A DNA stretch of 8,958 nt from Polaromonas sp. Lineage in GTDB: Bacteria; Pseudomonadota; Gammaproteobacteria; Burkholderiales; Burkholderiaceae_C. Position 1 is the stretch's first letter, and every line of letters begins with the position of its first letter. The position numbers and the translations under genes are program-made. Positions 1 to 7,001 of this stretch are shown in pieces. Location: assembly GCA_026786065.1 (NCBI GenBank), contig JAJAYS010000165.1:1-8958 (forward strand), read 5' to 3'. The notes beneath the pieces were generated by a model. It did not search any database. It was not told the origin of the DNA and saw only the letters and a list, made by a program, of their open reading frames with translations.

Positions 1-8
1 GAGGATCC

Positions 9-177
9 CTAGGGACCCTCTGCATAACTCCCTGCGGGCTGTGCTCACGCCGGCTCGGGCGGTCCGCTGCGTTGTTTTTATTGCCAATAGCGGGGCTATT
101 GGCTGCAAAAAGGCGCCTTGCATCCCATTCCGATCCGCACGCCACAGCCTCGCCAATGTTATACAGAGGGTCCCTAG
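9..177. repeat. Palindromic repeat element, copy 1 (169 bp)
   Basis: The two ends are inverted repeats of each other: CTAGGGACCCTCTGCATAAC at 9-28 and its reverse complement at 158-177, 19 of 20 matching. The centre is a perfect hairpin, GCCAATAGC (83-91), loop GGG, GCTATTGGC (95-103), extended after a 3-nt internal loop by TTTTT (75-79) against AAAAA (107-111). The arms between show weaker complementarity, so the whole unit is one long imperfect palindrome. A second copy of exactly the same length lies at 4685-4853 in the same orientation, about 76% identical by hand alignment. The element has no convincing coding capacity and no visible target-site duplication. It sits 38 bp beyond the stop of the minus-strand DUF58 gene. 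It could be a MITE-like or REP/BIME-like dispersed repeat; I do not recognise a named family. Confidence 0.85.
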
Positions 178-215
178 CGAAGCCGGCAAAGTGCACGAAT
201 GATCTGGGATTGGAA

Positions 216-1247
216 TCAGCACAGCGCCAGCGCTTCCAGGCACTGCCGTTTGTGTGCTTCGGTATTGCCGGGTGCGATCTCGCGCGCCGGCAGCCGCAAG
301 CCGTAAGTCAGGCCGAGCTTGTCGGCCTGCAGCACCCAGGCGCAAAGCCGCGACAGCCGGTGTTCGGTCCGGCCGCTGCCGGCTGCGGCAAAGTCCAGCC
401 ACAGCGCATGCTGCTGGGCATGCTGGGTATCGCGCACCAGCAGGCCGGCGTGGTCTCCGGAGCCGTGGCCGTCGGTCTTGGCGGCTTTTTTCCACATCAC
501 CAGTTTCATCGGGTCGCCGCGCCGGTAGCTGCGCACCCCGTCGGTTTCGCCGGCGCTTTGCAGGCGGGCGAGTCCGGCCAGGCCGCTCGGACGTGGCTCG
601 CCAGCGGGCAGCGGTGGCGGAGTCTTTTCGGGCGCCGGATAAATGACGACCTGGGAGGCGGTCCGCCAGACCGTCCAGACGCGAAAGGTGCCCAGCGGAA
701 AGCGCGTTTCGGCGGTCAGCGTCGGCAGGCGCTGCAAGCCGCGCCGGCCCGGCGTGAAGGCAATTTGCAGCGTGGTCGAGCCTTCGCCCGGCACGTCGGC
801 CCAGACCCACTGCGGCTCGCGTTCGCGTTCGGCCCGGCGCACAGCCGCATCATGGATGCGCATCCCGATACCGTAGCGCGGCTGCTTGCGCAGGTTGGTA
901 AGTTTGATGTCAAAAGTCGCCGTAGACCCTGCAAAATGGGCGCGGGCAGCTACCAAATTCATAGCGAGACCGCGCAGGGTGGCATGGCATACATGCATGC
1001 CGACCAGCGCGCAGCCGGCCAGCAAAAAGGTCAGCAGGTAGCCCAGATTGAGCTGGTAGTTGATCGACGCCACCAGCATCACCACCAGCGTCGTCGCCAG
1101 CAGCCAGCCGGCCCGTGTAGGCAGGATATAGACGTTACGCTGCGCCAGCGTCAAGGTGTCGGAAGGCGCCTGGCGCTGCTCGAACCAGTCGTGCAAGCGG
1201 GCGCGCCAGCCGGCCGGGCGGTCGGGGCTCTGAAGCACAGCGGTCAT
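216..1247 (-). CDS. DUF58 domain protein, membrane-anchored, MoxR partner
   Basis: 343-residue protein. After a basic N-terminal region there are two adjacent hydrophobic helices at about residues 44-63 and 67-86, which anchor it in the inner membrane. A soluble, probably periplasmic or cytoplasmic beta-rich part follows, including the RFPLGTFRVW stretch (182-191). The DUF58 signature lies at about 233-258 (GETDGVRSYRRGD, then W252, K253 and AK). DUF58 proteins resemble a VWA-like fold and are nearly always encoded next to a MoxR ATPase; their biochemical role is poorly known. Here the start ATG is 31 nt after the moxR stop, which suggests one transcript. No clear Shine-Dalgarno sequence precedes it. 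In many proteobacteria a transglutaminase-like TgpA/DUF3488 gene follows directly; here a 38-bp gap and the palindromic repeat follow, and any such gene would lie outside the window. Confidence 0.88.
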   Translation of the reverse strand: MTAVLQSPDRPAGWRARLHDWFEQRQAPSDTLTLAQRNVYILPTRAGWLLATTLVVMLVASINYQLNLGYLLTFLLAGCALVGMHVCHATLRGLAMNLVAARAHFAGSTATFDIKLTNLRKQPRYGIGMRIHDAAVRRAEREREPQWVWADVPGEGSTTLQIAFTPGRRGLQRLPTLTAETRFPLGTFRVWTVWRTASQVVIYPAPEKTPPPLPAGEPRPSGLAGLARLQSAGETDGVRSYRRGDPMKLVMWKKAAKTDGHGSGDHAGLLVRDTQHAQQHALWLDFAAAGSGRTEHRLSRLCAWVLQADKLGLTYGLRLPAREIAPGNTEAHKRQCLEALALC

Positions 1248-1278
1248 CTGCGGCGGTTCACGTCAGCCAGCCCCGCCT

Positions 1279-2188
<910 letters not shown>

Positions 2189-2199
<11 letters not shown>

Positions 2200-2236
2200 G
2201 CTCGAACCATAACGTAATTTTTTGAAAATTTTACCG
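2189..2236 (+). promoter_or_regulatory. AT-rich divergent intergenic region, tentative promoter for the deacetylase gene
   Basis: Only 37 bp (2200-2236) separate the divergent moxR and deacetylase start codons. The stretch 2215-2233 is almost pure A+T and includes the self-complementary AAAATTTT (2225-2232), in strong contrast to the GC-rich surroundings. A plus-strand TTGACG (2189-2194) with CGTAAT (2213-2218) gives an 18-bp spaced sigma-70-like pair, but it would start transcription only about 12 nt before the ATG and its -35 box overlaps the start of moxR. No clear minus-strand promoter was picked out. This is a weak call from motif inspection only. Confidence 0.3.
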
Positions 2237-3190
2237 ATGAATGCGACAGGCTACTTCACCCACGCAGACTGCAAGAAGCATGAAATGGGCCCCGGCCACC
2301 CGGAATGTCCGGAGCGGCTCGACGCGATAGACGACTGGCTGCTGGCAACCGGTGTGGCCGCCGCGCTGGAGCAGCGCGAAGCGCCATTCGCGTCACTGAG
2401 CGACGTCGAACTCGGCCACGACCGCATGATGGTCGCCTCACTGCGCGGACTCAGCGACACGCTGGGCGATGAGATCGATGCCGGTGGCCCGCGCTATGCG
2501 CAACTCGACCCCGACACCGCCCTCAATGTGCACAGCTGGAACGCTGCCTTGAGGGCCGTCGGCGCGGTGCTGGCGGCGACCGACGCGGTGATCGCCGGCG
2601 AGATGGAAAACGCCTTTTGCGCGGTGCGCCCGCCCGGTCACCATGCGGTGCGGCACCGGGCTATGGGCTTTTGCCTGCTCAACAGCGTCGCGATTGCAGC
2701 CAAGTACGCGCTCGAGCGCCACGGCCTGGAGCGCGTCGCGGTGATCGACTTCGACGTGCACCACGGCAACGGCACCGAAGACATTCTGCGCGGCGACGAG
2801 CGCGCGCTGATGGTCAGTTTTTTCCAGCACCCGTTCTACCCGTATAGCGGCACTGGCGAGCCGGCGGCCAACATGCTTAATGTGCCGGTGCCGGCCTACA
2901 GCAAGGGCCCGGCGGTGCGCGAGATGATCGAGCGGGTCTGGATTCCGCGCCTTGAGGCTTTCAAGCCCGAAATGATCTTCATCAGTGCCGGCTTCGACGC
3001 CCACCGCGACGACGACCTGGGCCAGATGGGTCTGGTCGAGGCCGACTACGCCTGGATCACGCAGCGCCTGAAAGACGTCGCCGCGTGCCACGCCAAAGGC
3101 CGCATCGTGTCGTCGCTCGAAGGCGGCTACAACCTGAGGGCGCTGGCGCGCAGCGTCGAGGCGCACATCCGGGTTCTGGCCGATCTGTAA
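2237..3190 (+). CDS. Histone deacetylase family protein (class II-like zinc amidohydrolase)
   Basis: 317-residue protein of the arginase/deacetylase fold, related to bacterial HDAC-like amidohydrolases and acetylpolyamine amidohydrolases. It should hydrolyse acetyl-amide bonds with a catalytic zinc; the natural substrate (acetylpolyamine, acetyl-lysine or another acyl amide) cannot be read from the sequence. The key residues are all present: the active-site His pair in RPPGHHA (H135, H136); the metal ligands in DFDVHHGNGT (D173, H175) and SAGFDAH (D254); and the Tyr in EGGYNL (Y298) that stabilises the transition state. The N-terminal GHPECPERL (20-28) is typical of the group. I chose ATG 2237 rather than the in-frame TTG at 2222, because family members begin close to the GYFTH segment; no strong Shine-Dalgarno sequence is seen for either. 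It may share a transcript with the MscS gene 140 bp downstream. Confidence 0.93.
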   Translation: MNATGYFTHADCKKHEMGPGHPECPERLDAIDDWLLATGVAAALEQREAPFASLSDVELGHDRMMVASLRGLSDTLGDEIDAGGPRYAQLDPDTALNVHSWNAALRAVGAVLAATDAVIAGEMENAFCAVRPPGHHAVRHRAMGFCLLNSVAIAAKYALERHGLERVAVIDFDVHHGNGTEDILRGDERALMVSFFQHPFYPYSGTGEPAANMLNVPVPAYSKGPAVREMIERVWIPRLEAFKPEMIFISAGFDAHRDDDLGQMGLVEADYAWITQRLKDVAACHAKGRIVSSLEGGYNLRALARSVEAHIRVLADL

Positions 3191-3240
3191 TTGGCCGGGC
3201 TCGCCGCTCCGGCCGGCATCGCTCGCCCGCACTCGCATGG

Positions 3241-3336
3241 GGCCGTGATGCAGGCTTCTGATGTTGCGAAGGGCCGATGGGCTGCCGCAGTCGCAGACCC
3301 CCGTGAATCCCACAACAAAAGGAAGCCTGCATGGCC
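3241..3336 (+). promoter_or_regulatory. Folded leader covering the RBS and start codon of the MscS-type gene
   Basis: The segment ATGCAGGCTTC (3248-3258) is a perfect reverse complement of GAAGCCTGCAT (3322-3332), which contains the 3' half of the AAAGGAAG ribosome binding region and the AT of the start codon. GGCC at 3241-3244 can pair with GGCC at 3333-3336 after a 3-nt bulge, so the outer stem reaches 15 bp. Inside it, TGTTG (3262-3266) pairs with CAACA (3313-3317), and GGGCTGC (3279-3285) pairs with GCAG-A-CCC (3293-3300) with one bulged A. The nested stems make a coherent cis-acting structure that would hide the translation start. It could be an RNA thermometer, a riboswitch-like leader, or chance; the last is less likely given an 11-bp perfect arm exactly on the start site. 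Confidence 0.5.
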
Positions 3337-4680
3337 GGCATCGCCGCATTGAAGTCCGCCATTTTTGCGGCACCCCCGCTGGACGCCTCACACAGCATCG
3401 CGTCGTGGCTGGAGGCGCTGACGCACCCGAGTGCGTTGATCGAACTCGCCACGCTCGCGGCCTGCATCGTGCTGGCCTGGCTGCTGGTGCGCACACTGAG
3501 TCGCCGGCGCCGATTTCAGGATGCGTCGGTGTGGTTCGGCGAGCGCATCGTTGATGGAGTGCTGTTCCCGCTGCTGTTACTGAGCCTGGCCTTTGCGGCG
3601 CAGGAGCTGCTCAGGGGCCGGCTTCCTATCGCGGTTTTCAAGGTGGCAATTCCGATTTTGCTGGCCCTCGCGCTGATCCGGCTTGGCGTCAAGGTATTGC
3701 AGGTGGCCTACAAAAATGCGCCGCTGGTGCGGGCGCTCGAACGCACCATTTCCTGGCTGATCTGGCTGGCCCTCGTGCTGTGGCTGACCGGCCTGATGCC
3801 GCTGATGCTGGAGCAGCTCGAAGCCATCGAATGGAAAGTCGGCGAGTCTTATCTGTCGCTCCGGACGCTGCTTGAAGGCGTGGTCACCGCCGGCGTCGTG
3901 CTGCTGATCGCCCTGTGGATTTCTGCCGCCATCGAAACCCGGCTGTTGCGCTCTGCCAGCGGCGGCGACCTGTCGCTGCGCAAGGCGGCGAGCAACGCCA
4001 GCCGCGTCATACTGATGTTTGTCGGTGTGCTGTTGGCGGTGTCGGCGGTCGGCATCGACTTGACGGCGCTGTCGGTGCTCGGCGGTGCCATCGGCGTCGG
4101 CGTCGGGCTGGGTCTGCAAAAGCTGGTCTCCAGCTACGTCAGTGGTTTTGTCATCCTCGCCGAGCGCAGCGTGCGCATCGGCGACAACGTGAAGGTCGAT
4201 ACGTTTGAAGGCCGCATCATCGACATCCGCGCGCGCTACACCGTGGTGCGGGCGGCAAACGGCCGCGACGCCATCGTGCCCAACGAACTGTTCATCAACA
4301 ACCGGGTTGAGAACCTGTCGTTCTTCGACACCCGGGTCATGCTGACCAGCGTCGTCACGGTCGCTTTCGACAGCGATGCCGCGCAGGTCATGCGCTTGCT
4401 GCAGGGCGCTGCGCTGAAGCACCCGCGGGTGATCGCCCAACCGGCACCGGCGGCCAACCTGAGCGCGCTCGGCCCGGACGGCCTGCAGTTCACGCTCGAA
4501 TACTGGATTGCCGATGCCGAAAACGGTCAGCAAAATCTGCGCTCGCTGGTTAACCTGGACGTGCTGGCGGGACTGCGGGCGCACCGCATCGCCATTGCCG
4601 ACCCGCAGCGGGCGGTTCAGGGCGTAGCGCCGGCCGGCTTGCCTGCGCAGCCGATCCGCAGTCCGTCAACCGGGCTTTGA
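3331..4680 (+). CDS. MscS-family mechanosensitive ion channel, multi-TM N-terminus
   Basis: 449-residue inner-membrane channel of the small-conductance mechanosensitive family, which opens under membrane tension and releases solutes during hypo-osmotic shock. Hydrophobic segments lie at about residues 35-56, 75-94, 102-123, 139-160, 182-201 and 226-244. They are followed by the pore-lining Gly/Ala-rich helix VLGGAIGVGVGLGLQKL (249-265), the clearest MscS signature. The beta domain follows (SGFVILAERSVRIGD at 271-285, then GRIIDIRARYT and GRDAIVPNELFI at 311-322), then a cytoplasmic C-terminal domain. It has more helices than E. coli MscS (three), so it is closer to the larger YbdG/YnaI-like members. 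The start ATG 3331 has AAAGGAAG (3318-3325) just upstream. The gene ends four bases before the second copy of the palindromic element. Confidence 0.92.
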   Translation: MAGIAALKSAIFAAPPLDASHSIASWLEALTHPSALIELATLAACIVLAWLLVRTLSRRRRFQDASVWFGERIVDGVLFPLLLLSLAFAAQELLRGRLPIAVFKVAIPILLALALIRLGVKVLQVAYKNAPLVRALERTISWLIWLALVLWLTGLMPLMLEQLEAIEWKVGESYLSLRTLLEGVVTAGVVLLIALWISAAIETRLLRSASGGDLSLRKAASNASRVILMFVGVLLAVSAVGIDLTALSVLGGAIGVGVGLGLQKLVSSYVSGFVILAERSVRIGDNVKVDTFEGRIIDIRARYTVVRAANGRDAIVPNELFINNRVENLSFFDTRVMLTSVVTVAFDSDAAQVMRLLQGAALKHPRVIAQPAPAANLSALGPDGLQFTLEYWIADAENGQQNLRSLVNLDVLAGLRAHRIAIADPQRAVQGVAPAGLPAQPIRSPSTGL

Positions 4681-4684
4681 CGCT

Positions 4685-4853
4685 CCAGGGACTCTCTGCA
4701 CAACGCCCTGCGGCCTGCGATCGGCCGGGCTCGGGTGGTCTGCTGCGCTGCACTTCTTGGCCAATAGCGGGGCTATTGGCCAAGAAAAGTGCCTTGCAGT
4801 CCACCCCGATCCGGCCGCCGCAGACTCGCCAGGGTTATGCAGAGAATCCCTTG
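4685..4853. repeat. Palindromic repeat element, copy 2 (169 bp)
   Basis: Same orientation and exact length as the element at 9-177. The termini CCAGGGACTCTCTGCACAAC (4685-4704) and the inverted copy at 4834-4853 match at 17 of 20 positions. The core stem is longer than in copy 1: TTCTTGGCCAATAGC (4754-4768), loop GGG, GCTATTGGCCAAGAA (4772-4786), 15 bp perfect, then CAC (4751-4753) against GTG (4789-4791) across a 2-nt bulge. The outer arms also pair well (for example GGCCGG, TCGGG, TGG and CTGC motifs recur inverted), so nearly the full unit can form one long stem. It begins 4 bp after the MscS stop codon and ends before the etf promoter. It may protect the 3' end of the upstream transcript or insulate the etf unit; no U-tract follows the hairpin, so it is not a standard intrinsic terminator. 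Confidence 0.85.
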
Positions 4854-4877
4854 CTGGCGGGCCCCGGCCTGGAGTGC

Positions 4878-4906
4878 TTTAATTTGCAGGCAGTTGTTCT
4901 TATAAT
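4878..4906 (+). promoter_or_regulatory. Predicted sigma-70 promoter of the etf unit
   Basis: A perfect -10 box TATAAT lies at 4901-4906, 63 bp before the etfB start codon. The best-spaced -35 candidate is the weak TTTAAT (4878-4883, 17-bp spacer). TTGCAG at 4884-4889 is a better match but its 11-bp spacer is too short. The predicted transcription start, about 4912-4914, falls inside the palindrome at 4911-4934. A perfect -10 with a poor -35 next to an operator-like site is compatible with regulated expression. Confidence 0.55.
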
Positions 4907-4910
4907 GCCG

Positions 4911-4934
4911 AAAAAAGAACGATCGTTCTTTTTT
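4911..4934. promoter_or_regulatory. Perfect 24-bp palindrome, candidate operator for etfBA
   Basis: Six A, then GAACGATCGTTC, then six T: every position pairs with its mirror, with no loop. It lies directly downstream of the TATAAT box and covers the predicted transcription start, where a bound dimer would block RNA polymerase. The GAACG-AT-CGTTC core is the kind of two-fold site bound by TetR-family repressors. Betaproteobacteria have a TetR-type fatty-acid regulator (FadP) and others for branched-chain acyl-CoA catabolism, which are reasonable candidates from gene context; I cannot verify the motif match. The A/T flanks could also suggest a bidirectional terminator, but the missing loop and the place between promoter and gene argue for an operator. 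Confidence 0.6.
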
Positions 4935-4968
4935 ATCTTTTTCTCCCCAATTCGTCTGGAGTGTCCTC

Positions 4969-5721
4969 ATGAAGGTTCTGGTTCCCGTCAAACGGGTCGT
5001 CGATTACAACGTCAAGGTGCGCGTCAAGTCCGATGGCTCGGGGGTCGATGTCGCCAACGTCAAGATGAGCATGAACCCGTTTGACGAGATCGCCGTCGAG
5101 GAGGCCACGCGGCTGAAAGAAAAGGGCGGTGTGACCGAGATCGTCGCCGTCAGCTGCGGTGTGCTGCAGTGCCAGGAGACGCTGCGCACCGCGATGGCAA
5201 TAGGCGCCGACCGGGCGATTCTGGTCGAGACGGCCGAAGAGCTGCAACCGCTGGCCGTCGCCAAACTGCTGAAGGCGCTGGTGGACAAGGAGCAACCGGG
5301 GCTGGTGATTCTGGGCAAGCAGGCCATCGACGACGACTGCAACCAGACCGGCCAGATGCTCGCCGCGCTGCTCGGCTGGCCGCAGGCGACCTTCGCGTCA
5401 AAGGTCGAGATGGACGGCGATGCGGCGGTGAAGGTGACACGCGAGGTCGATGGCGGGCTGGAGACGCTGCGGCTGCAACTGCCGGCGATCATCACCACCG
5501 ACTTGCGTTTGAACGAGCCGCGTTACGTCACGCTGCCGAACATCATGAAGGCCAAGAAAAAACCGCTTGAAAACCTCAAACCCGACGCGCTCGGTGTCGA
5601 TGTCACGCCGCGCATCAAGACGCTGCGCGTCAGCGAGCCGCCAAAGCGCAGCGCCGGTGTGAAGGTGGCCGACGTAGCCGCGCTGGTGGACAAGCTGAAG
5701 AACGAAGCCAAGGTCATCTGA
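4969..5721 (+). CDS. etfB: Electron transfer flavoprotein, beta subunit
   Basis: 250-residue small subunit of the cytoplasmic EtfAB heterodimer, which accepts electrons from acyl-CoA and related dehydrogenases and delivers them to ETF:quinone oxidoreductase. Visible features: the N-terminal [14 protein letters not shown]; the AMP-binding segment [14 protein letters not shown] (115-128); the ETF-beta signature around 156-176 ([18 protein letters not shown]); and the partner-recognition loop [19 protein letters not shown] (181-199), whose leucine docks into dehydrogenases. The length is typical (about 249-255). The start ATG 4969 is preceded by GGAG (4958-4961). It is the first gene behind the predicted promoter and palindromic operator. 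The 205-bp gap to etfA is unusually long for this pair. Confidence 0.96.
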   Translation: MKVLVPVKRVVDYNVKVRVKSDGSGVDVANVKMSMNPFDEIAVEEATRLKEKGGVTEIVAVSCGVLQCQETLRTAMAIGADRAILVETAEELQPLAVAKLLKALVDKEQPGLVILGKQAIDDDCNQTGQMLAALLGWPQATFASKVEMDGDAAVKVTREVDGGLETLRLQLPAIITTDLRLNEPRYVTLPNIMKAKKKPLENLKPDALGVDVTPRIKTLRVSEPPKRSAGVKVADVAALVDKLKNEAKVI

Positions 5722-5926
5722 CAATTCTTTCTGGCATCTCAGGCCTGCAGGAAAAAACCTTTTGTTATTGCAGGCCCATACAAACAAGACCCTTTTTTTG
5801 TCGTTGCATGCCCATACCAAACCGACCCCTTTCTGTCATTGCGGGCTTGACCCGCAATCCAAGCCAGCCACTTGCCCGCCTCCCAAATCCGCCCGGGACT
5901 GACACCCACCAACTCAGGAGCTACGA
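5722..5926. repeat. Repeat-rich spacer between etfB and etfA
   Basis: This 205-bp gap contains degenerate tandem units of about 36 bp. One starts at 5762 (TTGTTATTGCAGGCCCATAC) and one at 5798 (TTGTCGTTGCATGCCCATAC); they match at about 27 of 36 positions. A partial third from 5833 holds the hairpin ATTGCGGG (5838-5845), loop CTTGA, CCCGCAAT (5851-5858). A further inverted pair is GGCCTGCA (5742-5749) with TGCAGGCC (5769-5776). The third unit resembles the dispersed GTCATTGCGGG-type palindromes common between proteobacterial genes, whose false translations include WIAGQARND. No gene is supported here. The strong stems could reduce read-through or set different EtfB and EtfA levels. AGGAG at 5916-5920 is the etfA ribosome binding site. 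Confidence 0.7.
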
Positions 5927-6868
5927 ATGACATCCCTCGCATCCCTTGTTATCGCCGAACACGACAACGCCGTATTGAAGCCCGCCACACTCAACACCGT
6001 CACCGCAGCCAGCCAGTGCGGCGGCGAGGTGCATGTGCTGGTGGCCGGCCTTGGTGCCGATGCCGTGGCCCAGGCGGCCGCCCAGATCGCCGGCGTCGCC
6101 AAAGTCATCCATGTAGATGGCGCGCATCTGGCACACGGCCTGGCTGAAAACATGGCCGCGCAGGTGCTGGCGCTGGCGCCAGCTTATTCGCACATCCTTT
6201 TTCCGGCGACGGCCTCGGGCAAGAACATTGCGCCGCGCGTCGCCGCCACGCTCGACGTCGGACAGATCTCCGACATCACCAAGGTCGATGCGGTCGATAC
6301 CTTCGAGCGGCCGATCTACGCCGGCAACGCGATTGCCATCGTGCAAAGCCTGGACCGGGTCAAAGTCATCACGGTGCGCACCACCGGTTTCGATCCTGCG
6401 GCGGCCAGCGGCGGCACGGCAGCGATCGAGAAGGTCGAGGCGGTCGCCGATTCGGGCAAGTCATTATTCGTCAGCGCTGAAATCGCGAAGAACGACAGGC
6501 CAGAATTGACCGCTGCCAAAGTGATCGTTTCCGGTGGCCGGGCCCTGGGTTCAGTTGAGAAATTCAACGCAATCATGACGCCGCTGGCCGACAAACTCGG
6601 TGCCGCGCTCGGTGCGTCGCGTGCGGCGGTCGATGCCGGCTATGCGCCAAACGACTGGCAGGTCGGCCAGACCGGCAAGATCGTGGCGCCACAGCTCTAC
6701 ATCGCCGCCGGCATTTCGGGCGCCATCCAGCATCTGGCGGGCATGAAGGACAGCAAGGTCATCGTGGCGATCAACAAAGACCCGGAAGCGCCGATTTTCA
6801 GCGTCGCCGACTATGGGCTGGAGGCCGACCTCTTCAGCGCGGTGCCCGAGCTGACGGCTGCCCTTTAA
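5927..6868 (+). CDS. etfA: Electron transfer flavoprotein, alpha subunit
   Basis: 313-residue FAD-binding subunit of the EtfAB heterodimer. The N-terminal half (about 1-185) forms the ETF alpha/beta domain with the beta subunit. The C-terminal half (about 190-313) binds [11 protein letters not shown] at 202-209 (R205 near the flavin), [19 protein letters not shown] at 247-265 (T249 matches the flavin-contacting Thr), then AIQH (H269) and the NKDPEAPIF segment (283-291). The ending [16 protein letters not shown] is typical. The length is normal for bacterial EtfA. The ATG has an excellent Shine-Dalgarno AGGAG (5916-5920) with 6-nt spacing. It is most likely cotranscribed with etfB despite the repeat-filled spacer. 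The dehydrogenase gene 133 bp downstream is its probable electron donor. Confidence 0.96.
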   Translation: MTSLASLVIAEHDNAVLKPATLNTVTAASQCGGEVHVLVAGLGADAVAQAAAQIAGVAKVIHVDGAHLAHGLAENMAAQVLALAPAYSHILFPATASGKNIAPRVAATLDVGQISDITKVDAVDTFERPIYAGNAIAIVQSLDRVKVITVRTTGFDPAAASGGTAAIEKVEAVADSGKSLFVSAEIAKNDRPELTAAKVIVSGGRALGSVEKFNAIMTPLADKLGAALGASRAAVDAGYAPNDWQVGQTGKIVAPQLYIAAGISGAIQHLAGMKDSKVIVAINKDPEAPIFSVADYGLEADLFSAVPELTAAL

Positions 6869-6889
6869 AGCAGCACCGCTTTACTGCTG

Positions 6890-6973
6890 AGGCGCAGAGG
6901 CCGCGCAGCGCAGCAGAAAAGTTTAGCTTTTTTGCGGCCCACTGCGGCCTTTGCGCTCCGGTGTTCTGCGCCT
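6890..6973. repeat. Nested palindromic repeat between etfA and the dehydrogenase gene
   Basis: The ends AGGCGCAGA (6890-6898) and TCTGCGCCT (6965-6973) are perfect inverted repeats. Inside, AGGCCGC (6898-6904) can pair with GCGGCCT (6944-6950), AGCGCA (6907-6912) with TGCGCT (6952-6957), and GCAGAAAAG (6913-6921) with CTTTTTTGC (6927-6935) around a 5-nt TTTAG loop with one G-T pair; not all can form at once. The GCGCAGAGGC wording resembles dispersed intergenic repeats seen in many proteobacteria. It begins 21 bp after the etfA stop and ends 28 bp before the next start, and could attenuate read-through or process the transcript. No second copy is seen in this window. Confidence 0.6.
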
Positions 6974-7001
6974 TTAGAAACCTGATTACCGGAAGCGACC
7001 C

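Noticed and set aside
3193..3214. GGCCGG / CCGGCC stem with a 10-nt loop just after the deacetylase stop, a possible terminator.
   Set aside because: The stem is only 6 bp and no T-run follows; in this GC-rich context such stems are common.
2438..3496. A 352-codon minus-strand open frame opposite the deacetylase gene.
   Set aside because: Shadow frame: the plus strand carries all catalytic residues of the deacetylase family, while this frame shows no domain and crosses into the mscS gene.
3577..4584. A 335-codon minus-strand open frame opposite the MscS gene.
   Set aside because: Gln/Asp/His/Arg-rich antisense composition, fully overlapped by a channel gene with a clear pore signature.
4677..5084. 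A plus-strand open frame overlapping the mscS stop and the etfB start.
   Set aside because: It is a translation of the palindromic repeat and promoter region, and overlaps etfB out of frame; no protein-like content.
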